Origin: Paenibacillus taihuensis
GTDB lineage: Bacteria > Bacillota > Bacilli > Paenibacillales > Paenibacillaceae
Reading direction: 5' to 3'
NCBI RefSeq assembly: GCF_003386535.1
Contig: NZ_QTTN01000025.1
Coordinates: 33,342-97,341, forward strand
DNA length: 64,000 bases
In this document: piece by piece, positions 17,515-25,234 of the stretch
Layout: the number at the start of each line of letters is the position of its first letter
How positions within the stretch are numbered: the first letter of the stretch is position 1
Translations under genes and position numbers: made by a program
The notes under the pieces: generated by a model
Told to the model about the DNA's origin: nothing
Databases searched by the model: none
What the model saw: the letters and a program-made list of their open reading frames with translations, nothing else

Positions 17515-19203
17515 ATGAACAGAAAGATGAAAGCAGCCTCCCTGCTGACCGTCCTCGGCCTTGTGTCGGGGGCATTGGCAGGCTGCGGCGGAAATTCGGA
17601 CAATGGCGGGAACAGCGGGACGAACGGCGGCGCGAATACGAACCAAACGGCAGACGCTGCAAAGGACCCGGTCACGCTCAAAATCATGCTGTGGGGCGAT
17701 AAGCCGAAGCAGTTCGACGATGTCATCGCCGAATTCGAGAAAGAGACGAAAGATACGCTGAACGTGAAGCTCGACGTCACTTGGACGCCGCAGGCCGACT
17801 ACGTCAACAAGTTGAAGCTGAAGCTGGCCGCCGGCGAACAGGTCGACCTGGCGTTCGACGCGCCATGGATGAACATGAACCAGTTCATTCAACAGGACAA
17901 CTATAACAATCTGGATCCGTATTTCCATACAGATAAGTATCCGGGTCTCAAGAAAGCGTTTACCGATCAATATTTGAACAATAACATGTTTATGGGTACG
18001 GACAAGCAGCTCCATGTCTACGGCGTGCCGATGGGGCAGTATTACACCGACCTCAGCGTCATTTACTACCGCAAGGATTTGGCCAAGAAATACGGCATGT
18101 CCGACCTGCAGTCTTACGATGATCTTATTAAATATTTCGATAACGTAAAGCAGAACGATCCGAGCATCATTCCGTTCGTTGAGAAGAATGACGGCAATTA
18201 CGGCGCGGTCGACATCGTGAACGGCACGAAGGCGACGCTGGCGGACAAAGCGGCTGCCGGACTGTGGGACGTGCCACTTGCACCGCAAGTAACGGGCACT
18301 GTGCTGATCAAGGACAACAAGGTTGTCGCAGCTTCGATTACAGGCGAGAAGTCGGAATCGAAGCAGGCGTTCCCTGAGCCGTATAATCAAGAAGATAACA
18401 GCACGTTCATCACGGTCCGCGACTTCCATGACAAAGGCTACACCGAGAAAGAGCCGATTACGCGCAAGGATGCCAAAGGTACATTTACGGCAGGTACGGC
18501 CGCGTCCATGATGGAGAATATCTCAAATCTGGATTCGATCCAGTCGGGTCTGAAAGCCGCTGTTCCGAGTGCCGAGATCGGCATGCTCATTAACTCCGCA
18601 TCGGAGCGCGAGATGAAGCAGCCGAGCATGGTGACCGATTTCCGCGTCTGGAACTTCCTGTGCGTCCCGAAAACGTCGAAGAACCTTGACCGCGTCATGG
18701 AATTCCTGAACTGGATGTACTCGAGCCAAGACAATCATGACCTGTTCGAGCTTGGCGTCAAAGGCAAGAACTGGGAGCCGGTCGGCGACGATAAGTATAA
18801 AATTCCGGACGGCGTGGATCTTGCCTCCAACTATACGTTCCCTGGGTATGAGTTCACTTGGAATCCGACGTATATCCGCCTGTCGGCAAACGTGCCGGAT
18901 GGGTTCGTCAAGTACTACCGCTATATGGCGGACGAGAAGTCATTCGTGAAATCGGCGCTGGCCGGCTTTGCTTTCAATGGCGACCCGGTCAAGAACCAGC
19001 TCTCGAACCCTGATTTCGGTACGATTCAGAGCGAGAAATTGCCACTCCAGCTCGGGATGATGAAAAATCCGGCAGACGATCTTGCGAAGCTTCAGCAGAA
19101 ATGGGAAGGCAACAAGACGCTTCAGTCGGACATCCAAGCGATCAAGGACGAGCTCTTGAAGCAGGTACAGGCGTTCCTCGATACGCAAAAAGCGGCACAA
19201 TAA
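17515..19203 (+). CDS. Extracellular oligosaccharide-binding lipoprotein
   Basis: 562 residues. The signal peptide ends in the lipobox LAGC near residues 20-23, then a Gly/Asn/Thr-rich linker (about 24-48) leads to the mature domain. The fold is that of the large LplA-type solute-binding proteins (LKIMLWGDKPKQFDDVIAEFEKET, WMYSSQDNHDLFELGVKGKNW). ATG 17515 has AGGAGGGG about six bases upstream. It captures the substrate for the two permeases. A stem-loop follows that could stabilise its mRNA. Confidence 0.93.
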   Translation: MNRKMKAASLLTVLGLVSGALAGCGGNSDNGGNSGTNGGANTNQTADAAKDPVTLKIMLWGDKPKQFDDVIAEFEKETKDTLNVKLDVTWTPQADYVNKLKLKLAAGEQVDLAFDAPWMNMNQFIQQDNYNNLDPYFHTDKYPGLKKAFTDQYLNNNMFMGTDKQLHVYGVPMGQYYTDLSVIYYRKDLAKKYGMSDLQSYDDLIKYFDNVKQNDPSIIPFVEKNDGNYGAVDIVNGTKATLADKAAAGLWDVPLAPQVTGTVLIKDNKVVAASITGEKSESKQAFPEPYNQEDNSTFITVRDFHDKGYTEKEPITRKDAKGTFTAGTAASMMENISNLDSIQSGLKAAVPSAEIGMLINSASEREMKQPSMVTDFRVWNFLCVPKTSKNLDRVMEFLNWMYSSQDNHDLFELGVKGKNWEPVGDDKYKIPDGVDLASNYTFPGYEFTWNPTYIRLSANVPDGFVKYYRYMADEKSFVKSALAGFAFNGDPVKNQLSNPDFGTIQSEKLPLQLGMMKNPADDLAKLQQKWEGNKTLQSDIQAIKDELLKQVQAFLDTQKAAQ

Positions 19204-19238
19204 CTTCTCTTAGACGCAAAGAATAAGCGAAACTAGCG

Positions 19239-19263
19239 GGAGCATGCATATGGTGCATGCTCC
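19239..19263 (+). promoter_or_regulatory. Intergenic stem-loop after the binding-protein gene
   Basis: GGAGCATGCA pairs perfectly with TGCATGCTCC around TATGG, without a following T run. It is more likely an mRNA-stabilising or partial-attenuation hairpin that keeps binding-protein transcripts in excess over the downstream genes than a full terminator. Confidence 0.5.
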
Positions 19264-19351
19264 TCTGGTCTTCATGGGGAGAAGTTCCCCGCATGCGGCC
19301 GCCTTGCGGTTCGAGGCGCCCGTTCCACAAATCGTTCGGGAGAGATGACCG

Positions 19352-21010
19352 ATGACGTTAATCCGCAAAATCGCGCAGATGCCCAATATACCGTCCCCCT
19401 TCGAAATGAGGGATTGGAAGCAGGCGAGCATCGACTATGACGCGCTGGTGTTTGATTTCGAAGCGAAGGGTGATTTCCTGCCGCTCATCTGGTGGGATAC
19501 GACGCAGCACAACACGCCGCGTGCTACGTTCGGCTTGCCATCCTACGTCGGCTTCGAGAAGAAAGGAAACGGCCACGAGGCGATTAATTGCGTCACGGCC
19601 GTGCTGGGCGCCACGCTCTCCGGCATCGACAAGAGCAGCCAAAACGGACATAACTGGGTAGAGATGTGCGAGAGCTACTTCAATACGGATAACGGAGAGC
19701 AGCTGTTTCTGAACCGGACGGGCGAGCGCTCCGGAGGAAGCTTCTGGTACGAAATCTATCCGCATCTGCTTGCTTACGGACTTGCTTACTACTATCCGGG
19801 CGTCGGCAGGCTGGATCGCATCATGTCGGTCACGGCCGACAAATGGCTGGAAGCTTGCACGGGGCTGACGGATGGGAGCGGCGTACCGGATTTCAACCAC
19901 CTCGCCTACGATTTCCGCAGCGGCCGGCCGGTCGACAACGGCAAGTGGAAGGAACCGGAGGCTGCAGCCGGCGTTGCTTGGATCGAATATATGGCCTACG
20001 CCAGATGGGGGGAAGTCCGCCATCTGGAAGCGGCAGAAGGCTGCATGAAGTTTCTGGAGCGGGCAAAGTCCAATCCGTTCTACGAAATATTATTGCCGTA
20101 CGGCGCTTATATCGCTGCCCGGATGAACGCCGAGCTTGGTCGCAACTATGACGTGGCGAAGCTACTGAACTGGTGCTTCGACGGTGACAGCGAGGCAAGG
20201 CCGGGTTGGGGCGTGATCGCCGAGCGCTGGGGAGATTATGATTGCCACGGCTTGTGCGGCAGCTTGACGGACTGGGGGCAGCGCTGGGATATGATGGCCA
20301 CCAACGCCTCGGACGAATACCGCGAGGATTCGAGCGGCTATGCGTTCGCGGCCAATACGTTCTCGCTGGCAGCCGCCTTCGTGCCGCTCGTCCGTTACGA
20401 CGTCCGATTTGCGCGGGACATCGGCAAATGGATGCTGAACGCGGCCAACAACGCCCGGTTGTTCTATCCCGGGGCACTGCCGAAGAACCAGGAATCGTGC
20501 TACTTCTTCCGAAGCGATCCAAAGCATGTCATCGCTTACGAGGGATTGCGGAAGCGTTGGGATGGCCAGAGCCCGTATGCGACCGGAGACGCAATCCGCT
20601 ACAGCTGGGGCGCGATTGATCTCGGGCTGTACGGCTCCTCGCATGTCGGCATTTTCGGCGGCATCGTCGGGCAGACGGAGGAGCCGGCTATTCTTCAGTT
20701 GGATTGCCTCAAGACCGATTATTTCCGGGATAAAGCCTATCCGACGTATTTGATCTACAACCCCCATGATGGGCCGAGGACGGTGGCAATCGACGCCGGA
20801 TCCGTGGCATCAGATATCTACGATGCGGCTTCGCATGCATATCTGACGCGAGGCGCGCAAGGCCGAACAGTTATCCTGCTGCCTGCCGATACGGCTGTCG
20901 TGGCTGTCATTGTGCCTTCCGGCGCCGAAATCGTCCGCGAAGGGGCGAAGCTGCGCGCCGGAGGCGTCGTCATCGATTTCCATTGTCCGGAAGGCGGGCC
21001 GGAGGCATAG
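19352..21010 (+). CDS. Unclassified cytosolic protein of the glycan locus, probably helical-barrel glycosidase-like
   Basis: 552 residues without signal peptide or membrane segment. I do not recognise a named family. It is rich in aromatic and acidic residues in helical context (LIWWDTTQHNTPRATFG, RSGGSFWYEIYPHLLAYGLAYYYPGVG, AERWGDYDCHGLCGSLTDWGQRWDMMATNAS). The last 100 residues look like a beta-sandwich cap. Together these resemble (alpha/alpha)6-barrel carbohydrate-active enzymes. Its position between the transporter and another large unclassified protein suggests a role in breakdown of the imported glycan. Function unproven. Confidence 0.6.
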   Translation: MTLIRKIAQMPNIPSPFEMRDWKQASIDYDALVFDFEAKGDFLPLIWWDTTQHNTPRATFGLPSYVGFEKKGNGHEAINCVTAVLGATLSGIDKSSQNGHNWVEMCESYFNTDNGEQLFLNRTGERSGGSFWYEIYPHLLAYGLAYYYPGVGRLDRIMSVTADKWLEACTGLTDGSGVPDFNHLAYDFRSGRPVDNGKWKEPEAAAGVAWIEYMAYARWGEVRHLEAAEGCMKFLERAKSNPFYEILLPYGAYIAARMNAELGRNYDVAKLLNWCFDGDSEARPGWGVIAERWGDYDCHGLCGSLTDWGQRWDMMATNASDEYREDSSGYAFAANTFSLAAAFVPLVRYDVRFARDIGKWMLNAANNARLFYPGALPKNQESCYFFRSDPKHVIAYEGLRKRWDGQSPYATGDAIRYSWGAIDLGLYGSSHVGIFGGIVGQTEEPAILQLDCLKTDYFRDKAYPTYLIYNPHDGPRTVAIDAGSVASDIYDAASHAYLTRGAQGRTVILLPADTAVVAVIVPSGAEIVREGAKLRAGGVVIDFHCPEGGPEA

Positions 21011-21027
21011 AGAGGAGCGAGAATCGT

Positions 21028-23412
21028 ATGTTGCAATCGTTTATACAAGGTAATGATGAAATAGGGTATTGGGTCGAATTCGGTCGCAGTGGACCGGTGC
21101 TCACGCAGAATGGGGAGGGCGAGCTTACGGCCGTCTTCGCGAATCCGGAAGGTACGGTCTCTGAGCAGGTGGATCGCTTTCGCGCCGCGAAGGCGGAGCG
21201 GAAGCAGGACGGCAGCCTCGTGTTATCCGGGATAATCCCGCTTTCGAAGCTGGATGCGAGCGTAAGTATCACCATCACGTATACGCAAGTTAATGACGGG
21301 CTGGTATCGAAGCAAATCGACGTGGCATCCGACACGGCATTGACATTCTCGCTGGCGAACCGGCTGGAAGCAAAGACGGAGCCGGACAGCTTTTGGTCGT
21401 TCCAGGAACCGAACGCTGAGGGCGGACCGGTATACGAAATTTACCCGGCTGTCGGCATGTCGCTCGGTGGAACCGATTATGGTCTGCTCACCGACAACGG
21501 CTATCGCAACCGTTGGACGCGGATCAGCCGCCGGAAGGACGACGACGGTTATTTGGTCGGCTTGGACGTGCAGCCCGATGCGGAGTTGACTTCCATAGCG
21601 GGCAAGGCTGAGCGAGAGGCGGGTCGCCGCTACGTGCAGTTCAAGTTTGGCGAGGCGCTCGACTTCAGGGGCAGCGGCTTCTCGTATGTGAACCTGCCGG
21701 GCACGGACGCTTGGCGGGCGAGCAACGGGGCTTCTCTGGCGATCGGCGGCGAGGGCGAGCTGCGCGTAAGCGGTCCGATCGACGAGCAAAGCGAATTCGA
21801 TTTTACGCTGCAGAGCGGGATCGAGCTGCCGCTTCATCTCGACAAGAATGAGATGTACGAGATCGAGATGACATACAGCGCCGCCCATGCGCTGACGGTT
21901 AAGCTGCTTGACGCAGACAAGACGAGCTACTTTGAGTGGGGCTACGAATATGGCGCGTTTCGGGACAATATCCCGGCGACGGCAGCCGGCGAGACGGGCG
22001 TCTTCACGAAGCGTTTCTTCGGAGCCCGTTTCAAGCAGATGAGCCAGTCACTGTTGCTGAAGGTCGTCCACGACGTGAACGCGCGCGGCGAGCTTGACTT
22101 CGTCGTGCGAGAGCTGCGCATCCGCAAATACGAAGGTAACGCCCGGCAGTTCCACGTTGTTCGTCCGGATGAGCCGGCCTCGCTACGTCTGTTTCTGTTC
22201 GGAAGCGAAGGCGGCACGCACCGGGATCGGCAGATTGCTTCGCAGGTCAAGCTAGCGGAGGGACTCGGCTTCGAAGGAACCGAGCACGAGAAAATCATGT
22301 ACGCCGATAATCAGATGCAAATCTGGATCGCGCAGCATGACGATTTCCGCGCCCATCTCGTGCCGAATATGAACTATCATCCGGACATGTATTTGCGCGA
22401 CGCGTTCTGGCATGCGAGTGCAATCGACAACCGTGAAGTGTCCGAACAGTGCTGGCAGCGTTATGCTGAAAGTCAGAAGGATGATGGACAGCTGTACACG
22501 CTTATCATTCCATACTTCCATCCCGGTTCGCCTGACGACAACGAATCGACGCTGTTCTTCCTTATGTGGGCATGGCTCAATCAGAAGAAATACGGCACGG
22601 CAGTCAACGACGAGGTGATCAAGAGGACGTTTGGCAATATTATCGCCAACCATTCGCCGATGAGGGACGGGCGGTACTTAAGCCGGACGGCCGGCTGGCT
22701 GGATACGATCTGGCATGCTGATAAGAAGGTGCGGGCGATCAACCAAGGACATTATGCGGTTGCCCTGCAGTGCGCTCGCGATCTCGGCATGGATGTGGAG
22801 GAGCGCGAAATCGAGCTGGCTAAGGATGCGTACCGAGAGCTGTATGATGCGGAGAAGGGCTATGTGCAGTGGAGCGCCGACGAGGGATACATCTCACCGA
22901 GCGTGCTGCTTGGCGAGTTTTTGAACCAGTGGCTGTTCGGCGAGCCGATCCTGTCCGCCGAAGCGGTTATCGGCACCGTCGAGCGGCTGCCGGTTATCAT
23001 CCGCGGCGTGCCGTGCATCAGTGATGAGAACGGCCAGTTCTTCACCAACGAGAACAAGCCGTGGGAGGGGAAATTCTCGTGGCGGGACGGCGTCTACCAT
23101 AACGGCGGAAGCTGGTTCCTGTACGAGTATCTCGCCTACGCGGCTGCGGCTAGACATGGCTGGGACAAAGGCGAGGATAGAATGCGCTGGCGGGTGGAGA
23201 TGGAATTCGGCCGTGAGAACGAACCGTACTCCCATGAGTTCATACCGCTGAGCGAGCATGAGGACGACTGGTGGCCTTCGGCGGGCGTATTTGCGTGGAA
23301 TACGTTCATGGTCGTGGCGAACCGAGTGGTGGATGGCAGCCACGCGTTTGCGCACGGTACGGGAGCGGACAAGGACGTTCGCGAAGAGACGAACGCAATA
23401 AATTTCGACTGA
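21028..23412 (+). CDS. Unclassified two-domain protein with a probable (alpha/alpha)6 glycosidase domain
   Basis: 794 residues from ATG 21028, which follows AGAGGAG; the gap from the previous stop is 17 bases. Residues 1 to about 390 are beta-rich, like the sandwich domains of GH63/GH65/GH94-type enzymes. From about 440 the helical part begins with HPDMYLRDAFWHASAIDN. It continues with WQRYAESQKDDGQLYTLIIPYFHPGSPDDNESTLFF and GWLDTIWHADKKVRAINQGHYAVAL. YLRDAFW and the acidic DDNEST are candidate catalytic regions by analogy with debranching-type enzymes. No signal peptide, so cytosolic. I cannot assign a GH family. Confidence 0.6.
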   Translation: MLQSFIQGNDEIGYWVEFGRSGPVLTQNGEGELTAVFANPEGTVSEQVDRFRAAKAERKQDGSLVLSGIIPLSKLDASVSITITYTQVNDGLVSKQIDVASDTALTFSLANRLEAKTEPDSFWSFQEPNAEGGPVYEIYPAVGMSLGGTDYGLLTDNGYRNRWTRISRRKDDDGYLVGLDVQPDAELTSIAGKAEREAGRRYVQFKFGEALDFRGSGFSYVNLPGTDAWRASNGASLAIGGEGELRVSGPIDEQSEFDFTLQSGIELPLHLDKNEMYEIEMTYSAAHALTVKLLDADKTSYFEWGYEYGAFRDNIPATAAGETGVFTKRFFGARFKQMSQSLLLKVVHDVNARGELDFVVRELRIRKYEGNARQFHVVRPDEPASLRLFLFGSEGGTHRDRQIASQVKLAEGLGFEGTEHEKIMYADNQMQIWIAQHDDFRAHLVPNMNYHPDMYLRDAFWHASAIDNREVSEQCWQRYAESQKDDGQLYTLIIPYFHPGSPDDNESTLFFLMWAWLNQKKYGTAVNDEVIKRTFGNIIANHSPMRDGRYLSRTAGWLDTIWHADKKVRAINQGHYAVALQCARDLGMDVEEREIELAKDAYRELYDAEKGYVQWSADEGYISPSVLLGEFLNQWLFGEPILSAEAVIGTVERLPVIIRGVPCISDENGQFFTNENKPWEGKFSWRDGVYHNGGSWFLYEYLAYAAAARHGWDKGEDRMRWRVEMEFGRENEPYSHEFIPLSEHEDDWWPSAGVFAWNTFMVVANRVVDGSHAFAHGTGADKDVREETNAINFD

Positions 23413-23425
23413 TGGAGGAAAAACC

Positions 23426-24373
23426 ATGATTACTTTTACGACAGCGCAGCAAACGACGAAGGCATTGCTGACAAGCCGTGCGCCAAGCGGAGGGAACGGC
23501 GAACGGATCGTATTCGATGGCGTCCAGGGGCGCGATGTGTACAATATTTCCGCTCCGTTCCAGGATAACGGGGAATGGATTATCGCGGGACGGGTGGAAG
23601 GACGGCAAACCGAGCTGTCGGAGGTATTGTTCTTCCGCCGCGCGGAAGCGAGCGACGTATGGACGCCGCACCCGGAGCTGACGGCATTCAAGCTGCAGGA
23701 CCCGTTCATGACGCATATCGCTGGGGAGCTGGTTTTCGGCGGCGTAGAAGTGATTACAGACCCGGCGAATCCCGAGCATATTGTGTCTTGGGTGACGCGG
23801 TTCTACCGCGGACGCAGCATCGCATCGCTCCGGCCTTTCGTGACCGGTCCGGACCGGATGAAGGACATCCGCCTCGTCGAGCTGACAGAAGGAGCTGTCG
23901 GCGTGCTGACGCGGCCGCAGGGCGAGGTCGGCGGCAGAGGTAAAATCGGCTTCATTAAAGCCGATTCGCTGGATGCGGTGACGGCGGATCTGTTCGAGCA
24001 GGCACATATATTCCGCGATCAGTTTATCGATGAAGAGTGGGGCGGCGCGAATGAGGCGCATCTGCTGGCCAACGGATTGATCGGCGTGCTCGGCCATATC
24101 GCCAGCTTCGACGAGGCGGGCAACCGCCATTATTATTCGATGACGTTTGCGATCCAACCCGGGACGCTTGCGAAAACACCAATGAAAATTATTGCCGCCC
24201 GCAACGATTTCCCGGCAGGTCCTGCTAAGCGCGACGATCTGGTTGACGTTATCTTCAGCGGTGGCATCCGCCGCCAACGCGGCGGCGTTGCGGAGCTGTA
24301 TGTCGGCGCAAGCGACGCAGAAGCATATCGGACGACGATTCCCGATCCGTTCGAGGAATACGAGAAGCTGTAA
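23426..24373 (+). CDS. DUF1861 family protein (propeller fold)
   Basis: 315 residues matching my memory of the DUF1861 family: VFDGVQGRDVYNISAPF, GRVEGRQTELSEVLFF, ITDPANPEHIVSWVTRFYRG, RMKDIRLVEL, GANEAHLLANGLIGVLGHIA and DVIFSGGIRR. The fold is thought to be a GH130/GH43-like propeller; no reaction is established. It ends the operon, starting 13 bases after the previous stop with GGAGG upstream. Its place beside GH130 suggests glycan recognition or processing. Confidence 0.75.
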   Translation: MITFTTAQQTTKALLTSRAPSGGNGERIVFDGVQGRDVYNISAPFQDNGEWIIAGRVEGRQTELSEVLFFRRAEASDVWTPHPELTAFKLQDPFMTHIAGELVFGGVEVITDPANPEHIVSWVTRFYRGRSIASLRPFVTGPDRMKDIRLVELTEGAVGVLTRPQGEVGGRGKIGFIKADSLDAVTADLFEQAHIFRDQFIDEEWGGANEAHLLANGLIGVLGHIASFDEAGNRHYYSMTFAIQPGTLAKTPMKIIAARNDFPAGPAKRDDLVDVIFSGGIRRQRGGVAELYVGASDAEAYRTTIPDPFEEYEKL

Positions 24374-24552
24374 CAGCCGTTGTGCCGGCTTTCGGTCCGC
24401 AATTGTTTCCGTTCCGGCGGCTGCGGTGAACGAAAGCACGAAACAAGGCGCCTCTTGGCAGGCGGTCAGCGCGCTCCCGGCGGTACGCCGGAAGTGTGCT
24501 AACCCGAGAAGGATCTAGACCCTCGGAATTAAGTAAAACCAATATTAACGCT

Positions 24553-24600
24553 GAAACGACCGCTTCCTTGTATTTTACGGGGAAACGGTCGTTTCGTTTT
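24553..24600 (+). terminator. Terminator of the glycan operon
   Basis: GAAACGACCG pairs with CGGTCGTTTC, and the inner TTCC with GGAA, followed by GTTTT. It is similar in stem sequence to the hairpin at 9123-9175. Confidence 0.75.
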
Positions 24601-24607
24601 GGATATC

Positions 24608-24737
24608 ATGGAAGTAAGCAAGGTTCAAGATGATCGCCACGGCATACGCCGAAATGATATTCGGTTTTCTTCAAGATCGGGCGAATAAGGGATATGGTTC
24701 AGAGCCCGTGACGATTGTAGAGCTTGGAGCGGGAGTG
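24608..24737 (+). pseudogene. Degraded copy of the 11.5-kb methyltransferase gene start
   Basis: The opening (ATGGAAGTAAGCAAGGTTCA, 24608 onward) matches the leader at 11455. A deletion then jumps to the segment encoding MIATAYAEMIFGFLQDRANKGYG and VELGAG, nearly identical to 11640-11755. It stops at the GVGR codons. Differences are few, so the duplication is recent or under conversion. Confidence 0.85.
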
Positions 24738-24794
24738 GGGCGGACTCGGCATGATTGGCATCGGGGATATTGCCAAGAAAGCTTACCGAAATTA
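24738..24794 (+). pseudogene. Possible N-terminal fragment of a Gfo/Idh/MocA-type oxidoreductase
   Basis: Directly after the methyltransferase fragment a different frame reads GLGMIGIGDIAKKAY. This matches the nucleotide-binding start of Gfo/Idh/MocA dehydrogenases, then runs into the terminator of the CMD gene. It is too short for certainty. Confidence 0.4.
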
Positions 24795-24834
24795 CAAAAA
24801 AAAAGAAGTACGACAGCGGAGTGTCATACTTCTT
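24795..24834 (-). terminator. Terminator of the CMD operon
   Basis: AAGAAGTA-c-GACA pairs with TGTC-a-TACTTCTT. Read on the minus strand it is followed by a run of U from the A-tract at 24795-24804. The stem overlaps the last codons of the CMD gene. Confidence 0.8.
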
Positions 24835-25216
24835 CGTAAGTAATTCCTTGTTCATTAAACACTCTCATGACCACAAACATGGCATCCAACGTTTTGGGAA
24901 AGCCCGCATAGGATACGCAATGCATCACGGCTTCTACAATCTCATTTGGCGCAAGTCCGACATTCAAGGCACCTTGAACATGGAAATCGAGTTGAGCAGC
25001 TGATCCGGAAGCAACCATAGCCGCAATGGTCAGCAGGCTCCTTTGTTTTAAATCCAGACCCGGACGGGAATATAGCGAGCCATAAGGGAACTCGACAATC
25101 AGCTTAGCCATATCCGGACTGAACTTCTCGATATGCTTAACCGTTGCATTCAGCGTTTCTTGACTTACCATCTGTTGCAAGACTTCTATTCCTTTATTAT
25201 AGCGATTCGTTTCCAT
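24824..25216 (-). CDS. Carboxymuconolactone decarboxylase family protein
   Basis: 130-residue AhpD/CMD-fold protein (GLDLKQRSLLTIAAMVASG, LDFHVQGALNVGLAPNEIVEAVMHCVSYAGFPKTLDAM). The helical CMD core is complete. It has a single Cys rather than the AhpD-type CxxC, so it is unlikely to be an AhpD-like disulfide reductase. The start lies 18 bases after the ThDP-enzyme stop, so the two form one operon. Substrate unknown. Confidence 0.88.
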   Translation of the reverse strand: METNRYNKGIEVLQQMVSQETLNATVKHIEKFSPDMAKLIVEFPYGSLYSRPGLDLKQRSLLTIAAMVASGSAAQLDFHVQGALNVGLAPNEIVEAVMHCVSYAGFPKTLDAMFVVMRVFNEQGITYEEV

Positions 25217-25234
25217 ATGCGTCCTCCGTAAGCG

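Larger units (their letters stand above)
24374..24823. other. Intergenic stretch with terminators and gene fragments
   Basis: 450 bases between the DUF1861 gene and the CMD gene. It holds a GC-rich segment with weak CAGCCG/CGGCTG symmetry (24374-24430), a terminator (24553-24600), a methyltransferase fragment (24608-24737), a possible oxidoreductase fragment (24738-24794) and the CMD terminator. No intact gene is seen. Confidence 0.7.

Noticed and set aside
17500..18429. 309-codon open frame opposite the binding-protein gene
   Set aside because: The plus-strand lipoprotein has a clear signal peptide, lipobox and family motifs. The antisense frame is a by-product of its codon use and has no ribosome binding site or family match.
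23306..24439. 377-codon open frame opposite the DUF1861 gene
   Set aside because: Composition is Arg/His-rich and unlike a real protein; the DUF1861 frame on the other strand has family motifs and fits the operon.
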